Below are positions 43,849 to 53,040 of a DNA stretch of 64,000 nt, piece by piece. Under the pieces are notes generated by a model that saw only the letters and a program-made list of their open reading frames with translations, did no database searches and was not told the origin of the DNA. Position 1 is the first letter of the stretch. Each line of letters starts with the position of its first letter. The position numbers and the translations under genes are program-made. The DNA is from Enterobacter kobei (GTDB taxonomy: Bacteria; Pseudomonadota; Gammaproteobacteria; Enterobacterales; Enterobacteriaceae): the NCBI RefSeq assembly GCF_018323985.1, contig NZ_AP024590.1, positions 2,294,001-2,358,000 on the forward strand, read 5' to 3'.

Positions 43849-44298
43849 TTAAAACTGGCGTCTGGCAACCAACCAGGCGCCGACTACCAGCAACACCGCG
43901 CCGCACACCGGGCCTATCAGTGCGCGCAGCGGGATCCCCTGACTTTTCAGCACATCCATCACCAGCCCGCCAATCAGTTGACTGGCGACCAGCACGGCTA
44001 TAGTCGTGGCAGCCCCGACATACTGATAACCGCTGATGCTGGCAAAAACAAAAAATGAGCCGAGCAGGCCGGGAATGATCGTCCACCAGCGCACCGTCGC
44101 CGCCAGTTCAGCAAATCCCCCGACGCCGTTTTTTATCAGCAGTATGCTGACGAACAGCACAATCCCCACCAGCGAATTGAGCAGCATCGCGATCAGAATG
44201 GTTGAGGAACTCTGGGTGATGCGCACCATCAGGGTGTTCTGCACCACCAGACCAATACCCGCCGCCACCATAAACGCCAGCGTCAGCGACTGATTCAT
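43849..44298 (-). CDS. ydcZ: YdcZ, DMT-type membrane protein
   Basis: 149-residue inner-membrane protein with about five helices, the DMT_YdcZ (formerly DUF606) family; length equals E. coli YdcZ. Such half-size transporters usually act as dimers. Start and mnaT stop overlap by four bases, so both are made from one message starting at mnaT. Confidence 0.92.
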   Translation of the reverse strand: MNQSLTLAFMVAAGIGLVVQNTLMVRITQSSSTILIAMLLNSLVGIVLFVSILLIKNGVGGFAELAATVRWWTIIPGLLGSFFVFASISGYQYVGAATTIAVLVASQLIGGLVMDVLKSQGIPLRALIGPVCGAVLLVVGAWLVARRQF

Positions 44299-44813
44299 GG
44301 CAGCGCATCCGGTTCGGTACGGTCATCCAGCTGGAGCTGCATAAAAGTCAGATCCAGCCAGCGGCCAAATTTCGTGCCCACCTGCGGCATCTGCGCGGTG
44401 ATGATAAACCCAAGTTTTTCATGCAGATGAATAGACGCGTGGTTCTGCGATTCGATACCGGCCACCATCACATGCTTGCCGATACGCTTTGCCTCGTCGA
44501 TCAGGCGGATCATCAGCGCCTGGCCGATGCCTTTGCCCTGATGCGCCGGGTGCACGTATACCGAATGCTCGACCGTGTGACGAAAACCATCGAAGGCACG
44601 CCAGTCGCCGAACGAAGCATAACCGGTCACGACGCCGTTTTCTTCACTCACCAACACCGGATAGCCCGCCAGAGAGCGGGCCTCAAACCAGGCGATGCGG
44701 TTATCTACGTCCACCGTGGCGTCATTCCAGATGGCCGCGGTGTGCAGCACCGCATGATTAAAAATTTCAGCGATTGCCGCGCAGTCGTCCTTGTGCGCAA
44801 AACGAATATTCAT
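44295..44813 (-). CDS. mnaT: L-amino-acid N-acetyltransferase MnaT
   Basis: 172 residues as in E. coli MnaT (YncA), which acetylates methionine, its sulfoximine and sulfone, and phenylalanine. The GNAT acetyl-CoA loop is HPAHQGKGIGQALM at about 93-106. GAGG precedes the ATG. It diverges from an XRE-cupin gene with only 38 bases between start codons, so both are probably controlled by the palindrome there. Confidence 0.93.
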   Translation of the reverse strand: MNIRFAHKDDCAAIAEIFNHAVLHTAAIWNDATVDVDNRIAWFEARSLAGYPVLVSEENGVVTGYASFGDWRAFDGFRHTVEHSVYVHPAHQGKGIGQALMIRLIDEAKRIGKHVMVAGIESQNHASIHLHEKLGFIITAQMPQVGTKFGRWLDLTFMQLQLDDRTEPDALP

Positions 44814-44838
44814 GGTTGAACCTCAGGAGTTGTTCACT

Positions 44839-44862
44839 ATAGTATTACGATATGAATACTAT
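44839..44862. promoter_or_regulatory. Palindrome overlapping the XRE gene start codon
   Basis: Exact 8-base inverted repeat atagtatt / aatactat (44839-44846 and 44855-44862) with an 8-base spacer that contains the ATG of the XRE-cupin gene (44852-44854). It lies in the 38-base gap shared with mnaT. A likely autoregulatory operator; binding is inferred. Confidence 0.6.
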
Positions 44863-45427
44863 TACAGACAACATAAATCAACGGATCAGTGTGCGAATTC
44901 GTCTTGAGCGTGAATCCCGCGGCTGGTCGTTAAGCGATCTGGCGAACCGGGCAGGCGTGTCGCGGGCGATGATCCACAAGATCGAAAAGGGCGAGAGCAG
45001 CCCGACCACCACGCTGCTGGCGCGGTTGTCCGGTGCTTTTGGCATCAGCATGTCAACGTTAATCGCCCGGGCTGAAATGCAGGAAGGCAAACTGCTGCGG
45101 TTTGCCGATCAACCGCTGTGGCGCGATCCGCAAACTCACTATCTGCGCCGCCACGTCTCGCCGCGCACCGATTTGCCCCTCGATCTGGTGCAGGTAGAGT
45201 TACCCCCGGGCAGCGATATTCCGATGCCCGCCTCATCCTATGCGCAGGCACGCCAGCTGATCTGGTTACAGGAAGGCGAACTGACATTTGTGGAAGGGGA
45301 TACCCGCCACCAGATGCATGCCGGTGACTGTCTGGAACTTGGCCCGCCTAATGACTGCCGTTTTATCAACGATTCCGCGGAAATTTGCCGCTACCTGGTG
45401 GTGCGCCTGAACCAATCAGGCTCGTAA
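44852..45427 (+). CDS. XRE-cupin transcriptional regulator
   Basis: 191 residues: helix-turn-helix at about 25-55 (LSDLANRAGVSRAMIHKIEKGESSPTTTLLARLS) and a C-terminal cupin domain (MHAGDCLELGPPNDCRF). It is related in design to SutR at 11074, but not an orthologue. There is no ribosome site at normal distance from ATG 44852; GTG 44891 would cut only the N-terminal tail. The mRNA may be leaderless or nearly so. It probably regulates itself and mnaT-ydcZ. I know of no counterpart at this place in E. coli K-12. Confidence 0.82.
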   Translation: MNTITDNINQRISVRIRLERESRGWSLSDLANRAGVSRAMIHKIEKGESSPTTTLLARLSGAFGISMSTLIARAEMQEGKLLRFADQPLWRDPQTHYLRRHVSPRTDLPLDLVQVELPPGSDIPMPASSYAQARQLIWLQEGELTFVEGDTRHQMHAGDCLELGPPNDCRFINDSAEICRYLVVRLNQSGS

Positions 45428-45492
45428 TGTGAAAGCAAACCTGGCATTAAGCTTCTACCCTTGTGTAAGGTTTACTTCGAAAGGAGATCATT

Positions 45493-46527
45493 ATGAGTCA
45501 AAGTACACTACGTAATCGCCGCTGGGTGCTGGCATCCCGACCAAAAGGCGCGCCGGTTGCTGATAATTTCCGTCTGGAAGAAGACGACGTCGCCACCCCT
45601 GGCGAAGGCCAGGTGCTGCTGCGCACGCTGTATCTCTCCCTTGACCCGTACATGCGTGGCCGCATGAGTGATGCGCCGTCCTATACGCCGCCGGTGAAAA
45701 TCGACGAAGTGATGTGCGGCGGCACCGTCAGCCAGGTCGTGAAATCCCTCAACCCGGATTTCAGCGAAGGGGATCTGGTGCTGGGTTACAGCGGCTGGCA
45801 GGATTATGAAATTTCCGACGGCAGCGGGCTGGTGAAGCTTCAGGAAACAGAACATCCGTCATGGGCGCTGGGCATTCTGGGTATGCCGGGCTTTACTGCC
45901 TATATGGGACTGCTGGATATCGGTCAGCCAAAATCAGGCGAAACGCTGGTGGTAGCCGCCGCAACCGGGCCGGTCGGCGCCACCGTCGGACAAATTGGTA
46001 AGCTGAAAGGCTGCCGTGTAGTGGGCGTCGCGGGCGGAGAAGAAAAATGCCGCTACGCAGTAGAGAAACTGGGCTTTGATGCCTGCATCGATCACCGTGC
46101 GGACGATTTTGCTGAACAGTTGAAAAACGCCTGTCCACAGGGTATCGATATCTATTATGAAAACGTCGGCGGCAAAGTCTTCGACGCCGTACTCCCCTTG
46201 CTTAACAGCGCAGCGCGTGTGCCGGTATGCGGCCTGATTAGCGGCTATAACGCTACCGATCTGCCGGACGGCCCGGATCGCCTCTCGCTGCTGATGGGTA
46301 CCATCCTGAAAAAACGTCTGCGCGTGCAGGGGTTCATTATTAATCAGGATTACGGGCATCGCCTTGATGAATTCCGCAACGAGATGATCCCCTGGGTGAA
46401 AGAGGGCAAGATCCATTATCGCGAACATATCACCGACGGGCTGGAAAACACCCCCGAGGCCTTTATCGGTCTGCTGGAAGGGAAAAACTTCGGCAAACTG
46501 GTGATTAAGGTTGCCGATCGGACGTAA
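45493..46527 (+). CDS. curA: NADPH-dependent curcumin reductase CurA
   Basis: 344-residue zinc-independent medium-chain reductase (E. coli CurA/YncB 345). The nucleotide-binding segment is AATGPVGATVGQIGKLKGCRVVG at about 155-178. It reduces the double bonds of curcumin and other enones. A strong AAAGGAG site precedes the ATG. In E. coli mcbR follows in the same order. Confidence 0.94.
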   Translation: MSQSTLRNRRWVLASRPKGAPVADNFRLEEDDVATPGEGQVLLRTLYLSLDPYMRGRMSDAPSYTPPVKIDEVMCGGTVSQVVKSLNPDFSEGDLVLGYSGWQDYEISDGSGLVKLQETEHPSWALGILGMPGFTAYMGLLDIGQPKSGETLVVAAATGPVGATVGQIGKLKGCRVVGVAGGEEKCRYAVEKLGFDACIDHRADDFAEQLKNACPQGIDIYYENVGGKVFDAVLPLLNSAARVPVCGLISGYNATDLPDGPDRLSLLMGTILKKRLRVQGFIINQDYGHRLDEFRNEMIPWVKEGKIHYREHITDGLENTPEAFIGLLEGKNFGKLVIKVADRT

Positions 46528-46735
46528 CAACATTGATGGCGGTCAACGCCGCCATCAAAATCCAGGCAAAATTTCCATTAGCGTCTTTAATTAAACTCTG
46601 AAAAACAAAAACTTTAACTAACCTTTCAGAGACGAACCATACCAGGCATGCATAGAGAGAATATATCCCTACGATTTCGCGCAATTAATTACACTAGCCC
46701 GCTTGATATTGTTAAGTATTGGACAGGAACGGAAT

Positions 46736-47404
46736 ATGCTTGATCTGGTCAAAGCGCAACGCATGAGCCTTACCATGCAGGTGGAAGTGAGCCTGAAAAG
46801 CGCACTTATTGTTGGCGCATTAAAACCCGGCGCACGCCTGATCACTAAAGAAATAGCCGATCAACTGGGTACCAGTATTACCCCGGTGAGGGAGGCGCTT
46901 TTACGTCTGGTTTCCGCAGGCGCGCTGCACGCCACGCCCGCTCAGGCCTTTCTGGTGCCGGAAGTGTGCAGGGAAAGATATCTGGAAATAAATACCATAC
47001 GTAAGCAAGTCGAGGGTATGGCGGTTGAAGTTGCCTGCACGAATCTTGATGCCGATAAAATGAAAAAGCTGCAACAACTGGCGGCGAGTTATCAGGAAGC
47101 CCTGGCCGGCAGTAATATAGAGCAGACTTTACAGGCCAATCGCACGTTTCGTTTTTGCCTGTATGATTACGCGGAAATGCCTACGCTGACGGCGATCATT
47201 GAGCAACTCTGGGTGCGCATCGGCCCTTGCTTTAATTATCTCTATCCGTCATCCGAAAGTTTAATGCGCAGTCATGGCGCATACGATGGCTTATTATCCT
47301 CGCTGGAAAAAGGGCAGTGCGCGGAAAGTAAACAGGCAATAATTGATGCTATCGAGGTGGGAGAAACTATTCTGCTTCGTCAGTATGACAATGATATGCG
47401 CTAA
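46736..47404 (+). CDS. mcbR: GntR/FadR-family regulator McbR
   Basis: 222 residues (E. coli McbR/YncC 221). The N-terminal winged helix contains GALKPGARLITKEIADQLGTSITPVREALLRLVS, nearly identical to E. coli; the C-terminal FCD domain is more diverged. E. coli McbR represses mcbA and affects biofilm mucoidy. ATG 46736 with AGGAACGG upstream is preferred over an extension to 46703. Confidence 0.88.
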   Translation: MLDLVKAQRMSLTMQVEVSLKSALIVGALKPGARLITKEIADQLGTSITPVREALLRLVSAGALHATPAQAFLVPEVCRERYLEINTIRKQVEGMAVEVACTNLDADKMKKLQQLAASYQEALAGSNIEQTLQANRTFRFCLYDYAEMPTLTAIIEQLWVRIGPCFNYLYPSSESLMRSHGAYDGLLSSLEKGQCAESKQAIIDAIEVGETILLRQYDNDMR

Positions 47405-47434
47405 TAAAAAATCCGGCCTGCACAGCAGGCCGGA
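47405..47434 (-). terminator. Terminator after pqqU
   Basis: Perfect 9-base stem (tccggcctg / caggccgga, 47412-47420 and 47426-47434) with a five-base loop. On the minus strand it is followed by six T residues, so it ends pqqU; it also sits right after the mcbR stop. Confidence 0.85.
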
Positions 47435-47440
47435 ACGTGT

Positions 47441-49549
47441 TTATTCGAAGCGATAAGCCACGGACAAACCAACGCCGTAATTACGACCTGGCGCAGGTTC
47501 GTAGTAGCGACCGTTGGATTCGTTGACGATCACCGAACCCACATATTCTCGGTCAAACAGGTTATCCACCCGACCAAATACATCCATCATCCAGTTACCA
47601 TAATTGAGCTTATAGCCGGTGTTCAGACCAACCACGGTATAGGACGGCGCTTTAGCGGTGTTTTCGTCATCGGCCTGAATATCGCTCATATAACGCACAT
47701 CCGCCCCGGCATACCAGCCGCTTTCCGGCTGCCAGCCAAGGGACGCAAAGCCCATATTACGCGCGATGCCCGGCATACGGTTGCCGTTGCAGTCCTGGTC
47801 ATTGCAGACGTTGGTGCGGTAAGTCGCGTTCAGATAAGTCCACGCCATTTTCGCACGCCAGTTACCGGCAAACTGCTGATCGACTGACAGCTCCGCGCCC
47901 TGACGACGGGTTTTGCCGGCGTTTTTATAGGTGGTGCGCCCGCCGCTGCTGGCGTCAGTGACGATCTCGTTATCCGTATCGGTCTGGAACAGTGCCGCGG
48001 TCACCAGGCCGTTGCCCACGCGCGTTTTGCTGCCCACTTCCCAGGTGGTATTGGTGGACGGTTGCAGATCAAAATTCAATCCGCTCTGGCCGCCGGAACG
48101 GTAGGACAGCTCATTGATGGTCGGCGTTTCAAAGCCACGACCGCCCGCCACATACAGATTCCACGCGTCGGTCACCGCATATTTCAGCGAGCCGGCCGGC
48201 AGCCATTTGTGATAGCTGGCTTCACCGCTGTCATCGCCATTACGGGGAGTGACATAGTGATCGTTTGAGTCAAACCATACGGAGCTGTAACGCACGCCCG
48301 CATCCAGCGACAGCTTGTCGGTCAGCTGCCACGCCGTTTGCAGGTACGGATCGACGTTCCACATCAGGTTGCGTTCGTTGCGGCGCTGCTGGCCTTTATG
48401 CCCGTAAACCGGCGTGCTGCCGAACATGACGAAGTTCTCGTAACCTTTACGATCTTCGGTCATGTTTTCGTAGTTCAGACCGGTAGTGAAGGTGACCGGC
48501 ACGCCCAGTTCGCCACGGTGCGTCCAGCGGGTGTCGATACCCTGATAATGACGGCTTAAGTCAATCACCCCGCCTGCATGGGTCGGATTCAGCTGCGGCG
48601 CGCGCGGAATAGACTGGTACTGAGTGGTTTCGCGCTCACCGGCATACATCATCACGCTCAGATCGTCCTGCTCGCTGAGCTGACGTTCATAGCGCAGGCC
48701 CGCCTGGGTCTGCTTGATGGTTTTACGCATATTGTACTGATCGCCACGCGGCGACTGGCGCGGGTTATCTTTCCATTCGCTTTTGCTCAGGCCACCCGGA
48801 TCGTTCGCTTTGGTGTCGACGCTGTTGAGGATCAGCGTCAGCTTGCTGACGTCATCAATGCGCACGCCCAGTTTGGCGTTGGCGAGATTTTTCTGCGCGC
48901 CGCTGTGATCGCGGTAGCCATGGGTGGCAAAACGACTGGAAGAGACCGTGTAATCCACATCACCCGGCTGCGTGCCGTCGCCAACCGCACCGGTGGCTTT
49001 CAGGCCGTAGCGCCAGCTGCCAAAGCTGCCGTAATAGCTGCTCGCTTCAACGGTGGCGGGTTCGCGGCCCGTTTCGGTCGTCACATTCATTACGCCGCCG
49101 GATGCATTACCGTACAGGGCAGAAAAGGGTCCGCGCAGCACATCGACGCTTTCAATACTGTTGATGTCGATGTTGGACGTCTGGCCCTGGCCGTCCGGCA
49201 TGGTCGCCGGAATGCCGTCCACATACATACGGATCCCGCGCACCCCATAGGTGGAGCGGGAGCCAAAACCACGGATCGACAGCTGTAAATCCTGCGAATA
49301 GTTCTGGCGATTCTGGATCTGTAAGCCCGGCACGCTGGTCAGCGATTCCGAGAGATTCACGCGCGGCGTCGCCTGACGCATATCCTCGCCCTGTACGACG
49401 CTGACGGCGGCAGGCGTATCCAGTTCGGAGACGGTTTGCGGGGAAGCGGTAACGATCATGGTCTGTTCAGCTGCCGCGAAAGCAGGGTGAAAGACCGCCG
49501 GAAGTAAAAGAAACGGCAAGGCCGCCGGGCGTGCAAAAAGGATTTTCAT
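47441..49549 (-). CDS. pqqU: TonB-dependent pyrroloquinoline quinone receptor PqqU
   Basis: 702-residue outer-membrane receptor (E. coli YncD/PqqU 700). A signal peptide ends AFAAAE, followed by a TonB-box-like TMIVTA, a plug domain (residues about 40-150 with LRGPFSALYGNASGGVMNV) and a 22-strand barrel ending in Phe-Glu. E. coli PqqU takes up PQQ and is the receptor for several phages. A Fur-like site lies in the upstream gap shared with yncE. Confidence 0.93.
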   Translation of the reverse strand: MKILFARPAALPFLLLPAVFHPAFAAAEQTMIVTASPQTVSELDTPAAVSVVQGEDMRQATPRVNLSESLTSVPGLQIQNRQNYSQDLQLSIRGFGSRSTYGVRGIRMYVDGIPATMPDGQGQTSNIDINSIESVDVLRGPFSALYGNASGGVMNVTTETGREPATVEASSYYGSFGSWRYGLKATGAVGDGTQPGDVDYTVSSSRFATHGYRDHSGAQKNLANAKLGVRIDDVSKLTLILNSVDTKANDPGGLSKSEWKDNPRQSPRGDQYNMRKTIKQTQAGLRYERQLSEQDDLSVMMYAGERETTQYQSIPRAPQLNPTHAGGVIDLSRHYQGIDTRWTHRGELGVPVTFTTGLNYENMTEDRKGYENFVMFGSTPVYGHKGQQRRNERNLMWNVDPYLQTAWQLTDKLSLDAGVRYSSVWFDSNDHYVTPRNGDDSGEASYHKWLPAGSLKYAVTDAWNLYVAGGRGFETPTINELSYRSGGQSGLNFDLQPSTNTTWEVGSKTRVGNGLVTAALFQTDTDNEIVTDASSGGRTTYKNAGKTRRQGAELSVDQQFAGNWRAKMAWTYLNATYRTNVCNDQDCNGNRMPGIARNMGFASLGWQPESGWYAGADVRYMSDIQADDENTAKAPSYTVVGLNTGYKLNYGNWMMDVFGRVDNLFDREYVGSVIVNESNGRYYEPAPGRNYGVGLSVAYRFE

Positions 49550-49719
49550 GGTAGGAACCGATTAAAAATAAAACGAACCAAATGGAACATGTGCCGACAT
49601 GTTACGGGTTATGTAAAGAAATTGAAAACGTTAACGGCACTTACTGTGAATCATTGCCGGGGGAAATTATGGCCCGAATGGGAAATTCGGCAAGAAAGTC
49701 TCCCCATTTTACAAATAAA

Positions 49720-49734
49720 TGATTACTATTCTCA
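49720..49734. promoter_or_regulatory. Fur-type site
   Basis: TGATTAC-T-ATTCTCA matches the 7-1-7 Fur consensus TGATAAT-N-ATTATCA at 11 of 14 positions. Both flanking genes are iron- or Fur-linked in E. coli. It touches the left edge of the ERIC element. Confidence 0.55.
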
Positions 49735-49736
49735 TC

Positions 49737-49863
49737 TATGCCCGTCATAATTCACGCTGCAAATGCGTTGGCTTTCCTCGCTCACCCCAGTCACTTACAT
49801 ATGTAAGCTCCTGGGGATTCACTGCGTCGCCGCCTTTTTGCAACATGAATTATTTAGGGCATA
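49737..49863. repeat. ERIC element
   Basis: A full-length 127-bp ERIC (IRU) sequence. Ends are inverted repeats (tatgccc and gggcata), and the core has the diagnostic tgcaaatgcgttggctttcc, followed by cctcgctcaccccagtcact and a central palindrome ttacatatgtaa. No target duplication was identified. Confidence 0.95.
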
Positions 49864-49941
49864 CAAAAAGAAGCGAAGCGCGACTTCGTCGACCGGAAGC
49901 CATGTGATGCAGCTATACATTTTTTATCAAAGGGAGTCGTC

Positions 49942-51003
49942 ATGTTTACTCGTCATTTTAGCTCACCGCGCCTGCGTGGTTCACTGTTATTAGGTTCTCT
50001 GCTGCTCGCCGGCACGTTTAACGCCAACGCTGCACAAGACATGCTGCGCCAGCCGGTCGGCAAAGGAGCCTATGAAATGGCGTTCAGCCAGCAGGAAAAC
50101 GCGCTGTGGCTTGCGACATCACAGAGCCGTAAAACGGACAAGGGCGGGGTGGTATATCGTCTCGATCCGGTCACGCTGAACGTGACCCAGGCGATCCATA
50201 ACGATTTAAAACCGTTTGGCGCAACCATGAACACCAAAACGCAGACCCTGTGGTTTGGCAACACCACCAGCAGCGCCGTGACGGCGATTGACGCGAAAAC
50301 CGGCGATGTGAAAGGCCGTCTGGTGCTGGATGAGCGTAAACGTTCTGACACCGTGCGTCCGTTCCAGCCGCGTGAACTGGCCGTCGATGAAACCACCAAC
50401 AGCGTGTACATCACCGGCGTCGGCAAAGAGAGCGTGATCTGGGTGGTGGACGGTAACAACATCACCCTTAAAACCACCATTACCGGTACCGGCACCTACG
50501 CCACCGGTCTGGCGCTCGACAGTGCCGCCAAACGCCTGTACACCACGAATGGCGACGGCGAATTCATCACCATCGACACCGCGACCAATAAAATCCTTAG
50601 CCGCAAGAAAGTGCAGGACGACGGCAAAGAGCATTTCTATCTGAACCTGAGCCTCGACACTGCCGGACACCGCGCCTTCCTGACCGATTCCAAAGCACCG
50701 GAAGTGGTGGTGATCGACACCCGTAACGGCAACGTGATCGAGAAGATTGCCACCCCGGAATCGCTGGCCGTGCTGTTTAACCCGGCGCGTAACGAAGTGT
50801 ATGTCACGCACCGTCAGGCCGGTAAAGTGAGCGTGATCGATGCGAAAAGCTACAACGTGGTGAAAACCTTCGATACCCCGACGCACCCGAACAGCCTGGC
50901 GCTGTCCGCAGACGGTAAAACGCTGTACGTCAGTGTGAAGCAGGCCTCAACCCGCGAGAAAGAAGCCACGCAGCCGGATGATGTGATCCGCATTGCGCTG
51001 TGA
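49942..51003 (+). CDS. yncE: YncE, periplasmic seven-bladed beta-propeller
   Basis: 353 residues, same length as E. coli YncE, with a signal peptide ending ANAAQD. The chain consists of YVTN-type repeats (for example VYVTHRQAGKVSVIDAKSYNVVKTFDTPTHPNSLALSADGKTLYVS split over blades). E. coli YncE is Fur-regulated and binds single-stranded DNA in vitro; its role is unclear. AAAGGGA precedes the ATG. Confidence 0.93.
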   Translation: MFTRHFSSPRLRGSLLLGSLLLAGTFNANAAQDMLRQPVGKGAYEMAFSQQENALWLATSQSRKTDKGGVVYRLDPVTLNVTQAIHNDLKPFGATMNTKTQTLWFGNTTSSAVTAIDAKTGDVKGRLVLDERKRSDTVRPFQPRELAVDETTNSVYITGVGKESVIWVVDGNNITLKTTITGTGTYATGLALDSAAKRLYTTNGDGEFITIDTATNKILSRKKVQDDGKEHFYLNLSLDTAGHRAFLTDSKAPEVVVIDTRNGNVIEKIATPESLAVLFNPARNEVYVTHRQAGKVSVIDAKSYNVVKTFDTPTHPNSLALSADGKTLYVSVKQASTREKEATQPDDVIRIAL

Positions 51004-51021
51004 TGTGATGTGAAAAAAAGA

Positions 51022-51045
51022 AAGGCTCCGTAAGGAGCCTTTTTT
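51022..51045 (+). terminator. Rho-independent terminator after yncE
   Basis: Stem aaggctcc / ggagcctt with a gtaa loop (51022-51041) followed by T residues; 19 bases after the stop codon. Confidence 0.92.
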
Positions 51046-51055
51046 GTGTCTGTTT

Positions 51056-51131
51056 GCCCGGCGGCGCTTTGCTTGCCGGGCCTACAAAACGCTAACTCGT
51101 AGGCCGGGTAAGGCGCAGCCGCCACCCGGCA
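51056..51131. repeat. BIME of two opposed REP elements
   Basis: REP copies at 51056-51085 and 51099-51131 in opposite orientation, ending 7 bases before the ansP stop codon. They lie between the convergent genes yncE and ansP. Confidence 0.85.
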
Positions 51132-51138
51132 CACAAAC

Positions 51139-52632
51139 TTAACGGGACAACTCTTCCGTTAACTTCCCGTCTTTACCGTCTTCCGGATGTACCGGCGCGG
51201 TGCTCTGGATCTCCTGTACGCGCTTACGCACGCCGAACCAGCCCGCCACTAACAGCACGGCGAGGAACGGGATAGAGGCGATGGTGTACGTGCCGTTCGG
51301 GTAATCGAACGCCATCAGCACCAGTACGCTTAACAGGAACAGCAGGGTCAGCCAGGAGGTGAAAGGCGCGCCCGGCAGTTTGAACGATACATCCGCCGCT
51401 TTACCTTCTTTGATGGCTTTGCGCAGGCGCAGCTGGCAGACCACAATAAACGCCCACGACGCGATAATCCCCAGAGCCGCCACGTTCAGTACGATCTCAA
51501 ACACGCTGGCCGGAACCAGATAGTTCAGCACCACACCGAAAACGTAAATCACCAGCGTCGCCAGAATGCCTGCCCACGGAACCTGCTGTTTGCTCATTTT
51601 AGACATGAACTTCGGCGCGGAACCACCCATCGACATGGAGCGCAGAATACGGCCAGTGGAATAGAGGCCAGAGTTAAGGCTGGAGAGGGCCGCCGTCAGT
51701 ACCACCATGTTCATGATGTCGCCGATATAGGGCACGCCCAGCTTCGAGAAGAAGGTAACGAACGGGCTTTGTCCTGCCTGATAGGCCGTCCACGGTAGCA
51801 GCAGCACCAGCAGCACCACAGAGCCGACGTAAAACAGGGCGATACGCCAGATCACGCTGTTAATGGCTTTCGGCACCATGGTCTGCGGATCTTTACATTC
51901 GCCCGCCGCCGTTCCCACCAGTTCGATAGAAGCAAAGGCAAAGACGACGCCCTGGACCAGCACCAGCGCGGGCAGCAAACCGTGCGGGAAGAACCCCCCA
52001 TTATCGGTGATCAAATGGAAGCCCGTGGCGTTGCCGTCCAGCGGCTTACCGGTGCCAAGGAAAATGGTCCCGACGACGAGGAACACCACGATCGCCAGCA
52101 CTTTAACCAATGCAAACCAGAACTCCATCTCAGCAAACCATTTTACGCCGATCATGTTCATGGTGCCGACAATGGCCAGCGCGCCGAGGGCAAACACCCA
52201 CTGCGGCACATCGCCGAACGCGCCCCAGTAATGCATATAGAGCGCAACGGCGGTGATATCGACGATGCCGGTCATCGCCCAGTTGACGAAGTACATCCAG
52301 CCGGCCACATAGGCGGCTTTCTCACCGAGGAACTCGCGGGCGTAGGAGACAAAGCTGCCGCTGGACGGGCGATGTAACACCAGCTCGCCGAGCGCGCGGA
52401 GGATAAAGAAGGAGAAGATCCCGCACACCGCATACACAATGGCCAGAGAGGGGCCAGCCATTTGCAGTCGTGCACCAGCGCCTAAGAACAGCCCGGTGCC
52501 GATAGCCCCGCCAATCGCTATCATCTGTACCTGACGGTTGCCCATCGCTTTGTTGTATCCCTCTTCATGAGAGTTTAACCAGCGACGTTTTGCAGCATGA
52601 TGCTCCGCTGCGCTGTTGTTGTTTTTGTTCAT
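51139..52632 (-). CDS. ansP: L-asparagine permease AnsP
   Basis: 497-residue amino-acid permease of the APC/AAT family with 12 helices (E. coli AnsP 499). The N-terminal GNRQVQMIAIGGAIGTGLFLGAG motif is intact. ATG 52632 with AGGTAAC upstream gives the E. coli length; a GTG at 52677 would add 15 residues unlike the family start. Identity with E. coli falls off only at the two termini. Confidence 0.93.
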   Translation of the reverse strand: MNKNNNSAAEHHAAKRRWLNSHEEGYNKAMGNRQVQMIAIGGAIGTGLFLGAGARLQMAGPSLAIVYAVCGIFSFFILRALGELVLHRPSSGSFVSYAREFLGEKAAYVAGWMYFVNWAMTGIVDITAVALYMHYWGAFGDVPQWVFALGALAIVGTMNMIGVKWFAEMEFWFALVKVLAIVVFLVVGTIFLGTGKPLDGNATGFHLITDNGGFFPHGLLPALVLVQGVVFAFASIELVGTAAGECKDPQTMVPKAINSVIWRIALFYVGSVVLLVLLLPWTAYQAGQSPFVTFFSKLGVPYIGDIMNMVVLTAALSSLNSGLYSTGRILRSMSMGGSAPKFMSKMSKQQVPWAGILATLVIYVFGVVLNYLVPASVFEIVLNVAALGIIASWAFIVVCQLRLRKAIKEGKAADVSFKLPGAPFTSWLTLLFLLSVLVLMAFDYPNGTYTIASIPFLAVLLVAGWFGVRKRVQEIQSTAPVHPEDGKDGKLTEELSR

Positions 52633-53040
52633 TGAGTTACCTGTTGACCTGTCTGAATCATCGAAGGATTTCCTCACCCGTCAGGGCAGAACAAACGATT
52701 GCCCCGACGAATTAATGTCTTGTCTTTCCAGTCTTTCTGCGTGCGGATAAGACAAAACATGGCGCAGCATCCTACCTGCAAACCGTAAACGACGCAAAAC
52801 TTAGCCTGCCAAAAATTGACACGTATCGCTTGAATGATGCCTGGCACGGCGAGCACGCGAAAAGCCCCGCGTTAGCGGTACAAAAATGCACCAAATTATG
52901 CGTGTAAAACCGGCTCTCTATTTATGAATATGATTCATAACGCCTATTTCATTCAGCATGATTATTCCAGGACGCACTTTCGCTAAGCTTAAACGCATTC
53001 CTTTTCTGTATATCCACACCCTGTCGAGGACGGAGCAAAC
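52633..53040. other. Upstream region of ansP and the cupin gene
   Basis: About 400 bases without a gene on either strand. It must hold divergent promoters for ansP and the cupin gene. I found no convincing sigma-54, CRP or Fur site. In E. coli yncG follows ansP; it is absent here. Confidence 0.5.

Larger units (their letters stand above)
49550..49941. other. Divergent promoter region pqqU/yncE
   Basis: 392 bases with no gene. It holds a Fur-type site (49720-49734) and a complete ERIC element (49737-49863), leaving about 170 bases next to pqqU with no element that I can name. Short ORFs here are ERIC sequence. Confidence 0.7.

Noticed and set aside
49719..49993. Short ORFs in the pqqU-yncE gap
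   Set aside because: Their sequence is the ERIC element plus flanks, not a conserved protein.
52780..52810. Sigma-54-like promoter upstream of ansP
   Set aside because: A TTGGCAG-like and a TTTTGC element are present on the minus strand, but the GG-to-GC spacing is 13 rather than 10 bases.
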